From assembly GCA_017744715.1 (NCBI GenBank), contig JAGIAT010000010.1, positions 62,001-126,000 of the forward strand: a stretch of 64,000 nt of DNA, written 5' to 3'. Origin of the DNA: Niabella sp. Its GTDB lineage: Bacteria; Bacteroidota; Bacteroidia; Chitinophagales; Chitinophagaceae. Shown here in pieces: positions 8,916 through 16,629 of the stretch. A program made the translations under genes and the position numbers. Below the pieces are notes generated by a model that was given only the letters and a program-made list of their open reading frames with translations, did no database searches and was not told the origin of the DNA. Every line of letters begins with the position of its first letter. The stretch's first letter is position 1.

Positions 8916-10352
8916 TTACCAAACCTTCCACCGGAAGCCCAGGCACCCCGTGAACTTTCGATCGAGGTAAGGATTTTCAAACATCCATCCCCGCGTCTTA
9001 TATGAAAATGATCCCGTGAGGCCAAAACGCCTGGTTAAGGCATAACGCGGCTGTACACCCAGGCCCATGCCCAATACACCCTGCTTCGAAAAAAAGCGCT
9101 GGTCCTTGGGTTGCAGCCAGGCCGCCAGGTGAATGTCCATATTGAACCCTTCCAACGCTTTTTTTCCGAGCTCATATGCACGCATTTCCAGTGCAGGCAG
9201 CGTTAACGCATCATTCCTGTTTACCCCAACGCTTACCAGCAACCGGCGGTTATGGAGGTCCAGGAAAAAATCGCCACCGGCGTAATACCCAAAAGACGTG
9301 GGTACGCTGCGCAAGGCAAAATTGAACAATACCCCGGGGCGCAGTTGTATACGGTTGATACCGGCCATAAACGGGCTTACCAGGTTGAGGTATTGCATAC
9401 GGCCGGTTTCCTTCAGAAAGCGTTTCATCTCCGGGCTGAGCTGCCCTGCGCTTACCGGCCGTTTGATGCCCACCCCACCCGGCCAGTTGCCACGTGCGGC
9501 ATACGGTTCATCCGGCGTAAACAAATCATATACCCAGGAGGAAAAATCATACCCCGTAAAATCCCGGGCCAGGATATCGTTCTTATCCTGCGCCAGGATG
9601 CTGTCGGTAATGCGATTGAACCGGCCCGAAAGTGGCAGCTTTACATAGTTGATGGCATGAAGGGTTCCCAGCAGCGATAATCCCACAAACGGATACCCGC
9701 TTTTCCGGAAGAAATTATCCTGCTGCATACGCCGGAAGTATGCGTATTCTCCTTCCACACCGGCAGCAGACAACCGGACCTGGTCTGCAGGAAAATGCTT
9801 CTTCAGGTATACCAGGTCTGCGTCTTTTACCCGGGTAACAGCGATATCGAGTCCCTTGCCAAAATCCCAAACGGCATCATCGCTGTAGATATGTCTTGCC
9901 GTCATTACCGCCCGGTGAAATTCTTCATGCTGAAAGGCATAGCCATAGGGTAACTTAATGGCCAGGTAATCGGTAGCCAGCGCCGTAGCATTAGCCAGCA
10001 ACCGGTTCAGCACATAGCCTTCAGTGGTACGGGGCTTTTTCAACCGCTGCCATAGCGCATTATGTGCATAGTAAAGACTTCCATGCAGGTTATGTGCCAT
10101 ATCCGTTGCCTGGCTCATTCCGGGATTGCGGTAAAAGGCACCATAGCCTTTACCGTTAAAACGTACGGGAAAAGCCGCGCTTCCACCCTGCTTTCGGATT
10201 GTTTCTGTTTTGGCTGCATCCGTCATAAAAGGAAGATCCATCAGCCGCAGTTCCAGCTCCAGTGAAGGCGGCAGGGTGTCTTTTAAGATCCGTTGCCCGG
10301 AAGCCGCCTGAACAGCGGCACAAAAAAGCAACATAAACGTTAGTCGGTTCAT
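8916..10352 (-). CDS. Exported protein with HExxH motif and barrel-like C-terminus
   Basis: A 478-aa protein that I do not recognise as a named family. It begins with a Sec signal peptide (MNRLTFMLLFCAAVQAASG). The N-terminal half is helical and contains HEEFH (142-146), which fits the zinc-binding HExxH pattern, with a possible third ligand in AAGVEGEY near 200-202. The C-terminal half has alternating hydrophobic strands and ends in an aromatic-rich GCLGFRWKVW, as outer-membrane barrels do. It could be an outer-membrane-associated metalloprotease or a protein with a chance motif. It is transcribed towards surE, 63 bp away. Confidence 0.5.
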   Translation of the reverse strand: MNRLTFMLLFCAAVQAASGQRILKDTLPPSLELELRLMDLPFMTDAAKTETIRKQGGSAAFPVRFNGKGYGAFYRNPGMSQATDMAHNLHGSLYYAHNALWQRLKKPRTTEGYVLNRLLANATALATDYLAIKLPYGYAFQHEEFHRAVMTARHIYSDDAVWDFGKGLDIAVTRVKDADLVYLKKHFPADQVRLSAAGVEGEYAYFRRMQQDNFFRKSGYPFVGLSLLGTLHAINYVKLPLSGRFNRITDSILAQDKNDILARDFTGYDFSSWVYDLFTPDEPYAARGNWPGGVGIKRPVSAGQLSPEMKRFLKETGRMQYLNLVSPFMAGINRIQLRPGVLFNFALRSVPTSFGYYAGGDFFLDLHNRRLLVSVGVNRNDALTLPALEMRAYELGKKALEGFNMDIHLAAWLQPKDQRFFSKQGVLGMGLGVQPRYALTRRFGLTGSFSYKTRGWMFENPYLDRKFTGCLGFRWKVW

Positions 10353-10679
10353 CGTTCATCTGTTTGGTAAAGGTTTTGCCGGATGCCGCGCGTTAATGGT
10401 CCGGCAGAGCGGCTCCGGGCCATGCATCGCAGCTACGGTCATTTCACACGGGCGCAAGTACGTATAAATACCTGTGCAGCTGCCGCAAAATCGACCAACA
10501 CCTGTAAACGGCGTCCAGGCCCTCATTAAGCACTACCACCGGCGATACATCATCTGCAAAGGATCATACGTACTTCTTTCCGCTACCCAACCGGATAGCG
10601 AACCGCCCTGTATTGCCCAAAAATAAATTTGGAGGTATAAAACAGGTTTATTTACTTTGTACCTCAAAGCACTTTTCAA
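10353..10679. other. Divergent intergenic spacer
   Basis: This 327-bp spacer separates the divergent genes at 10352 and 10680. I see no gene, tRNA or repeat in its first 300 bases. Its last 26 bases hold the CTTTG-N5-CAAAG dyad described separately. Confidence 0.6.
10654..10676 (+). promoter_or_regulatory. Putative operator, copy 1 (CTTTG-N5-CAAAG)
   Basis: An inverted repeat CTTTGTACCTCAAAG followed by CACTTTT, ending 3 bp before ATG 10680. A nearly identical element (21 of 23 positions) lies before the gene at 11652. The left half-site overlaps a near-consensus -7 element (TTACTTTG), so a protein bound here would block transcription. The winged-helix regulator encoded between the two copies is the obvious candidate ligand. 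Confidence 0.5.
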
Positions 10680-11291
10680 ATGAACGATCCAAAAGATGAC
10701 CTGCAGCACATACGCCAGATGATGGAACGCTCTTCCCGTTTTATTTCGCTGAACGGTTTATCGGGCGTTGCCGCAGGTACTATTGCACTGATTGGTGCCG
10801 CCATTGCCTACTGGCTGTTTCAGCAACACAACATCGATTATTTTTCCGGCAGCCGGTATACCTATAACGCTGCGCTGGAATGGAAACTCATCCTGCTTGC
10901 AGCTGTGGTCCTGGTTCTGGCCGTTGGCTCCGGTATTCTTTTTACCATCCAGAAAAGCAAACGGAACGGGTTAAAAATATGGACCAGCACCACCCGGCTG
11001 TTACTCACTCATCTCCTTACACCGCTGATAGCAGGCGGCCTGTTCTGTATGGCCTTGTTTTACCACGGGCTGTTTGGACTTATAGCTCCGGCCACCCTGC
11101 TTTTTTACGGACTGGCGTTGATCAATGCTGCAAAATATACGTTTTCCGATATCCAGTACCTGGGCTATTGTGAAACCTTCCTCGGAATCGTTGCAGCGTT
11201 TATCCCGGGCTACGGCCTTGTTTTTTGGGCGCTGGGGTTTGGCGTATTGCACATCATTTATGGTTTACTGATGTACAAAAAGTATAAGTAA
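10680..11291 (+). CDS. Multi-pass membrane protein of a winged-helix regulator module
   Basis: A 203-aa integral membrane protein with about six hydrophobic helices, beginning near GVAAGTIALIGAAIAYWLF and ending at YKKYK. The N-terminal 20 residues (MNDPKDDLQHIRQMMERSSR) are charged and probably cytoplasmic. It lacks catalytic motifs. It is followed 21 nt later by a small winged-helix regulator and then a larger membrane protein, a trio I associate with many Bacteroidota genomes. Its promoter carries the dyad shared with the gene at 11652, suggesting that both membrane proteins are controlled together. Function is unknown. Confidence 0.75.
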   Translation: MNDPKDDLQHIRQMMERSSRFISLNGLSGVAAGTIALIGAAIAYWLFQQHNIDYFSGSRYTYNAALEWKLILLAAVVLVLAVGSGILFTIQKSKRNGLKIWTSTTRLLLTHLLTPLIAGGLFCMALFYHGLFGLIAPATLLFYGLALINAAKYTFSDIQYLGYCETFLGIVAAFIPGYGLVFWALGFGVLHIIYGLLMYKKYK

Positions 11292-11312
11292 GGATATTTG
11301 CAGCCACGCATC

Positions 11313-11600
11313 ATGAGCATTATAGAAAAATTAAATAAGGATTTTGAAAGCCGGGTACGGCTGGGCATTATGTCGGTACTGGTGGTCAATGGCTGGGTCG
11401 ATTTCCTGGAAATGAAAGAACACCTGGGGGTTACAGACGGTAACCTGGCCAGTCATATTGCCGCGCTGGAAACCAAAAAATATATCGAAGTAAAAAAAGA
11501 ATTCGTGGGCAAAAAGACAAAAACATCCTACAAGATCACCCGCAACGGTAAGGATGCTTTTGTGCAGCATATTAATGCATTGGGCCGCTTGTTGAAATAA
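11313..11600 (+). CDS. Winged-helix transcriptional regulator
   Basis: A 95-aa DNA-binding protein consisting of a single winged helix-turn-helix domain. The core is VRLGIMSVLVVNGWVDFLEMKEHLGVTDGNLASHIAALE (helices 1-3, recognition helix near DGNLASHIAAL), followed by the wing KKYIEVKKEFVGKKTKTSYKIT. This matches the HTH_34/MarR-PadR-like small regulators. ATG 11313 is preferred over the in-frame TTG five codons upstream. It probably represses the flanking membrane-protein genes through the CTTTG-N5-CAAAG dyads on either side; this is inference from position only. No ligand-binding domain is present. Confidence 0.88.
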   Translation: MSIIEKLNKDFESRVRLGIMSVLVVNGWVDFLEMKEHLGVTDGNLASHIAALETKKYIEVKKEFVGKKTKTSYKITRNGKDAFVQHINALGRLLK

Positions 11601-11616
11601 TTTTTTTTATACATTC

Positions 11617-11639
11617 ACTTTGAAACTCAAAGCACTTTT
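11617..11639 (+). promoter_or_regulatory. Putative operator, copy 2 (CTTTG-N5-CAAAG)
   Basis: CTTTGAAACTCAAAG followed by CACTTTT, 12 bp before ATG 11652. It is the second copy of the element at 10654-10676 and again overlaps a degenerate -7 sequence (TCACTTTG). Its presence directly after the regulator gene implies that 11652 has its own controlled promoter. Confidence 0.5.
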
Positions 11640-11651
11640 AAAACAAATGAA

Positions 11652-13025
11652 ATGAAAAAGAATCTTGTCCTGTTCGTGGGCGTTGTGCTGTTTGTGATCC
11701 TGTTCTATAACCGGGAACCGGGCTTAAACTTCAGTCTTTTCGCCCTCCTTGCCTGGCTGGCAATTGTACTGACCACCAAAAAAGAAAATCACCGGTCAAC
11801 CTTCTGGTGGCTGACGGCTGCACTGGGCCTGGCAACAGGCGCCTTTGCCTGGTATGGCGACCCGGTTTCTTTCCTCGCCGTTTTTGCGTCGCTGGTAGCG
11901 CTTACCTGCAAGGCCCATCAGCCGGTTATGCATGTGTTGCTGGTGCCCTTTGCAGCAGCAGTCAATTTCATCAGTTTTATTTTCCGGGCTCCGGTACTTA
12001 CCGGCTGGCTGCCGGTAACCGGTATATTTACGGCCGCTTTTTACAAAAAAGCCATTTATTATTTCCTGATCCCCGCAGTGCTGGCGGCCATATTTCTGAC
12101 CATCTACAGTTCCAGCAGCGACCTGTTCCAATCCTTTTTTTATATCAACTGGAATGCCGATTTTTTACAGATCGGATTCCTGACGGCACTGGGATTCTTC
12201 CTGATGTTTTGCCTTGTACACTATTGGTCACCGTCGCAGTTGTTCCTGGTTAATAACAGGCTCAACGATCACTTCCAGGAAGCATACCGGTTGTCGTTAC
12301 AGGGCCCGCAGCAGCCGGACGACGGTTTTTACCGCAAAAGCGCCGAGATCTCCTTCATACTCCTGAACATCCTCGTGTTGTTTTTTATTATCACCTATTG
12401 CATTGAGCAATTTGGCAATGCAAACAGGGGCGGAAGTTTGAGCAGCGCATTGCATGAACGGGTATACCTGCTTATCTTTTCCATTGCCATGGCCATCCTG
12501 GTGATCATGGTATTTTTTAAAGGCAGGCTTAATTTTGATATCAGGGCGCGCCTGCTCCGCAACAGTGCCTATGCCTGGATCCTCCTCAACCTCTTTCTTG
12601 CAGGTGTTGTAGCCTTAAAGAACAACCAGTATATCGAAGCCTACGGGCTTACATTCAAACGGATCGGCGTGCATATCTTCATATTGCTTTGCATTGCCGG
12701 GCTTATGTTTACCATCTTAAAAATCAAAAACCGGAAAACCAATACCTACCTGGCCGGGCGTATGTTGTGGACCTTCTATGCCACACTCGTTATTGGCTGC
12801 GTTGTAAACTGGAGCTGGATCGTTACCAAATATAACCTGGAGCATCAGCAATCTTTTGATATCGATTACGCACTCAGTCTTCCCTATAACCGCCAGCTGC
12901 TCTACAACACAAAGATCCGGCAGGAAACACCCGATAAAAAAACACCATTTATACAACACATCGAAGCGGAACAAAAAAGGCCGTTGCTATCCAAAACACT
13001 CTATTACCAGTTTATAAAATTTTAA
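11652..13025 (+). CDS. Polytopic membrane protein, DUF4153/DUF4173-like
   Basis: A 457-aa protein with roughly ten or more membrane helices starting at KKNLVLFVGVVLFVILFY. A mid-region with a long hydrophilic loop (about 200-230) and the pattern RARLLRNSAYAWILLNL resemble the DUF4153/DUF4173 families as I remember them. The C-terminal 60 residues are soluble and Lys/Gln-rich. It belongs to the module of the winged-helix regulator just upstream and shares its operator. A 26-codon ORF for a single-helix peptide follows 2 nt after the stop. The molecular function is unknown. Confidence 0.7.
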   Translation: MKKNLVLFVGVVLFVILFYNREPGLNFSLFALLAWLAIVLTTKKENHRSTFWWLTAALGLATGAFAWYGDPVSFLAVFASLVALTCKAHQPVMHVLLVPFAAAVNFISFIFRAPVLTGWLPVTGIFTAAFYKKAIYYFLIPAVLAAIFLTIYSSSSDLFQSFFYINWNADFLQIGFLTALGFFLMFCLVHYWSPSQLFLVNNRLNDHFQEAYRLSLQGPQQPDDGFYRKSAEISFILLNILVLFFIITYCIEQFGNANRGGSLSSALHERVYLLIFSIAMAILVIMVFFKGRLNFDIRARLLRNSAYAWILLNLFLAGVVALKNNQYIEAYGLTFKRIGVHIFILLCIAGLMFTILKIKNRKTNTYLAGRMLWTFYATLVIGCVVNWSWIVTKYNLEHQQSFDIDYALSLPYNRQLLYNTKIRQETPDKKTPFIQHIEAEQKRPLLSKTLYYQFIKF

Positions 13026-13027
13026 TT

Positions 13028-13108
13028 ATGAAAACGTATAACCTGCTCGTTCTTTTTACCCTCCTGGCCACGATCGTGATCCTCACCGTGCTGGTACTGA
13101 AAAAATAA
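13028..13108 (+). CDS. Possible 26-aa single-helix membrane peptide
   Basis: ATG 13028 opens a 27-codon frame ending in TAA: MKTYNLLVLFTLLATIVILT then VLVLKK. It starts 2 nt after the stop of the upstream membrane protein and is flanked by lysines at both ends, as true single-span peptides are. The composition could also be a chance ORF. Its position at the end of the operon suggests an accessory subunit. Confidence 0.4.
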   Translation: MKTYNLLVLFTLLATIVILTVLVLKK

Positions 13109-13116
13109 TCCATATG

Positions 13117-13145
13117 ACTTTGCGGTTAAATGTTTACCGCAAAGT
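13117..13145. repeat. Intergenic palindrome (TTGCG-type)
   Basis: Perfect 10-bp arms ACTTTGCGGT and ACCGCAAAGT with a 9-nt loop. They are followed to about 13222 by further TTTGCG/CGCAAAG words. Similar palindromic elements are common between genes in Bacteroidota. It may act as terminator for the operon ending at 13108 and for convergent OsmC at 13251. Confidence 0.6.
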
Positions 13146-13250
13146 GCGCAAGGACCCGCAAGGGGCGCTATAACGCTTTGCGAACATTGCGAAAAAACCT
13201 CGCGTATTCTTTGCGTTTCATTTTATCCCATTGCAGGAACGGATAGGCAT

Positions 13251-13724
13251 TTACTCTATGATTATTTCCGGCTGATGCGCCACCGGGAAGTTAACCGAAT
13301 TGGCGATAAAACAGAACCCGTGCGCCCGTTGATGCAGCTCCAGCGCCTGCGCGGCTTTTGCGCCGTTTGTAATGGTTACAACGGGATAAAGCGTTACCCC
13401 TGTAAACCGGCCGCTTCCATCCGGATCTGTTTGCATACGGCCTTTTGCAGCATCGGTATAGGCCGTTACGATTATGCCGGCCTCCGCGCAAAGATGCAGG
13501 TACCAAAGCATATGGCAGTTCGATAAGGATGCCAGGAACAATTCCTCCGGGTTATACCGTTTCGCATCGCCCCGGAAGGCCGGATCCGATGAGCCGGGGA
13601 TCACCGGTTTATCTGCAGCATGAATCGTATGATCCCGGCTATAGGCATTATACCCAGCGGTTCCTTTTCCTAAATTACCCGTCCAGGTGATGGATACCTG
13701 GTAGTGATGCTCATGATGCGCCAT
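13251..13724 (-). CDS. OsmC family peroxiredoxin-like protein
   Basis: A cytoplasmic thiol-dependent peroxidase-like protein of 157 aa that would reduce organic hydroperoxides. The two conserved cysteines of the family are at 70 (SLSNCHMLWYLHLC) and 138 (HGFCFIANSVNFPV), with PEELFLASLSNC forming the long central helix. The His-rich start (MAHHEHHYQV) is unusual but short. It is transcribed in the same direction as the VOC protein upstream, 20 bp away, so the two may share a transcript. Confidence 0.88.
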   Translation of the reverse strand: MAHHEHHYQVSITWTGNLGKGTAGYNAYSRDHTIHAADKPVIPGSSDPAFRGDAKRYNPEELFLASLSNCHMLWYLHLCAEAGIIVTAYTDAAKGRMQTDPDGSGRFTGVTLYPVVTITNGAKAAQALELHQRAHGFCFIANSVNFPVAHQPEIIIE

Positions 13725-13744
13725 GGATACAACTGTTAAAAGGA

Positions 13745-14119
13745 TCAGCTGTTATGTGATAACAGGTTAATGGTGGCTCCGTTCGGATCCTTTACAAAAA
13801 AACGGCGGACACCCCAGGGTTCGTTGGTAATGGGATAAACGATATCCAATCCCAGCGTGGTTGCTTTTTTATACATTCCATTTACGTCAGACACCTCAAT
13901 GGAAAGAAAAACGCGTTCATTATTCAATACCTCTTTTTTCTGGTTTTCCAGTACATTGATCTGTGCCGTCGGGTTTTTACGGGAAGCAAATGTTAACACC
14001 CATCCCCGGTCCATAACAATATCCATATGCAGGAACCCGTGATAAAAAGCCTTGCTTTGCTCCAGATCATCCGAATAAATATTAGGAACGATCCGGTTTA
14101 TATAATTCTCCTCTTTCAT
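13745..14119 (-). CDS. VOC-superfamily (glyoxalase/bleomycin-resistance-like) protein
   Basis: A single vicinal-oxygen-chelate domain of 124 aa. The two beta-alpha-beta-beta-beta modules are visible: IVPNIYSDDLEQSKAFYHGFL at the start (core SDDLEQSKAFY) and a second half ending FFVKDPNGATINLLSH. The metal ligands expected of true glyoxalases are not all evident, so the activity cannot be assigned. ATG 14119 is the natural start. OsmC follows 20 bp downstream on the same strand. Confidence 0.85.
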   Translation of the reverse strand: MKEENYINRIVPNIYSDDLEQSKAFYHGFLHMDIVMDRGWVLTFASRKNPTAQINVLENQKKEVLNNERVFLSIEVSDVNGMYKKATTLGLDIVYPITNEPWGVRRFFVKDPNGATINLLSHNS

Positions 14120-14309
14120 GCTGTTTCATTTGATGATTCAGAACCCCGAAGCAGCGCCCCGTTCGGAAATGATTGCTTCATCCAAAGATACTTCTTTAAA
14201 ACGAAGGCCGGCTGCCGATCGTTGCATGGAACGCCCGGAAACACCCGCTTTTACTTCAGTACGTCCATCTCTTTAGATAAGATAACGGAAATTTCACCGT
14301 AATGTTACA

Positions 14310-14822
14310 TTATAGTTCCAGTTTATACAACCAATAACGCTTTCCGAACCGTGGTTCTATTTCCCGGATGATCCGGAACCCCAGGTTTTCATACAGCCTG
14401 CGCGCATTGTTCATGATCTCTGATGTATGCAACGCAATCGACGTTTCCCCGTTATGCCTTGCCAGGGCTATACAATCTTCCATAAGTCTTCTGCCAATAC
14501 CCCTACCGCCAAAATGGGCATGAACGGTTAAAAAACGGATATAGGACCATCCGGCAGGATAAAGGTCCGTGGGATTTCCCCGGGGCACCAGGAAGCCCAT
14601 TCCCACAATGGTTCCTGACCCGGTTTCACAAACCAGGCCTTCGCTATACCGCAACAGCTCGCGATACGTTTGCTCACGTTGCACGGTGCGCCACAACTGC
14701 TGCCAGTTTTCGGGGCTCAGCACCTTCTCAAACCCGCTCCATGTCTGCATTCCCAGCTGTTGCAGTTGGGGCAGATCGGCCATACCGGCTTTCCGGTAAT
14801 GCATTTCCAAACCTGTAGTCAT
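14310..14822 (-). CDS. GNAT family N-acetyltransferase
   Basis: A 170-aa acetyl-CoA-dependent transferase. Motif A, the pyrophosphate-binding loop, is seen as FLTVHAHFGGRGIGRRLMED, followed by motif B around ALHTSEIMNNARRLYENLGF. The start at ATG 14822 places it 10 nt after the chorismate mutase gene. An in-frame upstream ATG (14873) would overlap that gene and adds residues without domain support. The acceptor substrate is unknown. The tight spacing suggests co-transcription with the mutase. Confidence 0.88.
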   Translation of the reverse strand: MTTGLEMHYRKAGMADLPQLQQLGMQTWSGFEKVLSPENWQQLWRTVQREQTYRELLRYSEGLVCETGSGTIVGMGFLVPRGNPTDLYPAGWSYIRFLTVHAHFGGRGIGRRLMEDCIALARHNGETSIALHTSEIMNNARRLYENLGFRIIREIEPRFGKRYWLYKLEL

Positions 14823-14832
14823 GTCCTGAATG

Positions 14833-15132
14833 TTATGTAGCTGTAAGTGTTTTCCAGTGCTCAAGCTCTTCATTTATAAAATACCCGATCATTGTCCGGT
14901 AAACGGCCTCAATCAGCTCCGGTGAAACATCACAGGCTGCTGCCAGCTTTCTTTTGGATTCGATCACCGCTTCTACCCGGCGTTCATCCCTAACGGCCGT
15001 CTCCGATTTTTTAAACCGGGCCGCAGCCTTTACGAAGCCTGCCCTGCGGCCGATTAGCCGAACAATTTCATGATCAATGGTATCGATCGCTGCTCTTATT
15101 TCTTCAATATTATTGCAGTGTTCCGGAATCAT
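14833..15132 (-). CDS. Chorismate mutase, PchB-like AroQ fold
   Basis: A 99-aa all-helical AroQ-class enzyme. The helix-1 arginine/lysine pattern (IEEIRAAIDTIDHEIVRLIG) and VKAAARFKKSE are close to PchB, the isochorismate pyruvate-lyase of salicylate synthesis, which also has weak mutase activity. It ends YFINEELEHWKTL, again PchB-like. Start ATG 15132 fits the family length; the longer frame begins with a GTG. No salicylate or siderophore genes are nearby, so an ordinary mutase role or an unknown lyase role remain possible. It leads a two-gene operon with the GNAT gene. Confidence 0.82.
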   Translation of the reverse strand: MIPEHCNNIEEIRAAIDTIDHEIVRLIGRRAGFVKAAARFKKSETAVRDERRVEAVIESKRKLAAACDVSPELIEAVYRTMIGYFINEELEHWKTLTAT

Positions 15133-15234
15133 CGTTTGTTTTTCAGATAAAATTAAAGATACTTCATAATTCACCGCCGGCCTGTTAAACTTTTTAACAA
15201 GACAACTGTTTTCCTTGAAACAAAATGACCGCCA

Positions 15235-15564
15235 ATGGATCGTTCACTTAAGGACCTGAGGGTTTTTATGCAAATCGCCTTTTTAGAGGGCATTTCCTAT
15301 CTTGTTTTATTACTGGTAGCCATGCCGTTAAAATATTTTGCCCAGATACCCGAGGGGGTAAAATACATTGGCTGGGCACATGGCGTGCTGTTTGTACTTT
15401 TCTGTATTTACCTGTTAAAAGTGTGGGTAGGGCTTAAATGGAGCGTTGGAAAGGCGGCCCTCGCTTTTATTGCATCCCTGCTGCCCTTTGGAACCTTTGT
15501 GCTGGATGCAAAACTTAATAAAGCATACCCCGAATTGAAGAACCGGAACAGCGGGGCCCTGTAA
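15235..15564 (+). CDS. DUF3817 membrane protein
   Basis: A small integral membrane protein of 109 aa with three hydrophobic helices (about 10-30, 44-64 and 70-90). The FLEGISYLVLLLVAMPLKY start and the GWAHGVLFVLFCIYLLKVW centre are characteristic of DUF3817, a family often fused to or found beside transporters. Nothing suggests a catalytic role. It is divergent from the chorismate mutase gene and stands alone. Confidence 0.85.
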   Translation: MDRSLKDLRVFMQIAFLEGISYLVLLLVAMPLKYFAQIPEGVKYIGWAHGVLFVLFCIYLLKVWVGLKWSVGKAALAFIASLLPFGTFVLDAKLNKAYPELKNRNSGAL

Positions 15565-15765
15565 CCACCGGTTCATCGCCCGCAAAGTAATCGTGTAAAT
15601 ACAGCGCCGGAAAGCATGCCGGAATTATCGGAACACAGGAGCCGCTGCTGAGAAAAAGATGCGATATCTTTTCCTAAAAAAAAACATCCTTTACCGTTTA
15701 ATTTAAGCTTCAAAACAGCGCAGCGTGCAGGAGGAGGTGTAACTTAGCATACGGTAATACATGCT

Positions 15766-16536
15766 ATGCAATTCTTTGTAGAAAAACATTCCATTGTACG
15801 GAAAATATGGGGAAAAAGTGACACCGTGCTTTTTATTTTCGCCGGTGCTGCAGCTGAGTTTGCACTTAATAAGGCTGTTGACTGGCTTTACTTTACCGGT
15901 AAATTGCCTGCTGACCCCGTAGGCCGGTTATTTTCTACCGTACAATATGCCCAAACGATTGTTTTCGCGCCCCTTAACCAGGCGGAGGAAGCCATCAGCC
16001 GGATGCGGAACATACACCAGGCGGTAGAACAAAGCAGGGGCCGTTCCATACCAGACTGGGCTTACCGTGATGTTTTATTTATGCTGGTCTATTATTCCAT
16101 TGCTTCCTATGAACTGTTGGAAAAACAACTTACCCCGGAAGAAAAAGAAGAAGTCTACAATGTCTTTTTCAGGGTAGGAACCCTGATGGGATTACAGGCG
16201 TTGCCCCCAACCTATGCAGAATGGCTTCCGGTAAGAAACCAGCACCTGTTGCATAACCTGCAGAAAAGCACCTATACCGCCAACCTGTTCATGCAATACA
16301 AAAAACAACTGGGAGCGCTGCGTTTCAAAATATTATTGGAAGGTCAGAAACTGGTTGTTCCCAATAGGGTAAAAGAATTATTAAACGTTACCGGATTTTC
16401 ATTTTTAATACCCGTTGTTCCCCTCTATAAAGCAAGCCGGTTGATAAAGATAGACGGGCTCCTGAAAAACCTGTTATTGCCGCCCCGTTACCGCAATCAG
16501 GTCCGCAGGCTGGATGCACCTCAACGGTTTCACTAA
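15766..16536 (+). CDS. Oxygenase MpaB-like (DUF2236) protein
   Basis: A 256-aa helical protein of the DUF2236 family, which includes the haem-dependent latex-clearing (rubber) oxygenases and MpaB. Family traits visible here are an early GAAAEFALN segment, a mid-protein DVLFMLVYYSIASYELLE helix, PPTYAEWLPVRNQH, and a basic C-terminal LLPPRYRNQVRRLD. The substrate is unknown. It has no signal peptide. A shared bidirectional terminator separates it from convergent clpC. Confidence 0.78.
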   Translation: MQFFVEKHSIVRKIWGKSDTVLFIFAGAAAEFALNKAVDWLYFTGKLPADPVGRLFSTVQYAQTIVFAPLNQAEEAISRMRNIHQAVEQSRGRSIPDWAYRDVLFMLVYYSIASYELLEKQLTPEEKEEVYNVFFRVGTLMGLQALPPTYAEWLPVRNQHLLHNLQKSTYTANLFMQYKKQLGALRFKILLEGQKLVVPNRVKELLNVTGFSFLIPVVPLYKASRLIKIDGLLKNLLLPPRYRNQVRRLDAPQRFH

Positions 16537-16576
16537 ACACAGGCGGCGGCCGCTGTCAGCCCGGGTAGCCATAAAA

Positions 16577-16600
16577 AACACCCCGCATTTGCAGGGTGTT
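16577..16600. terminator. Bidirectional terminator between 16536 and clpC
   Basis: Stem AACACCC/GGGTGTT with an A-run on the left and T-rich sequence on the right, lying between two convergent genes. Both strands give a hairpin followed by U-rich RNA. Confidence 0.75.
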
Positions 16601-16629
16601 GTTATTTAAACATTAATTAGTAAAGCTGT

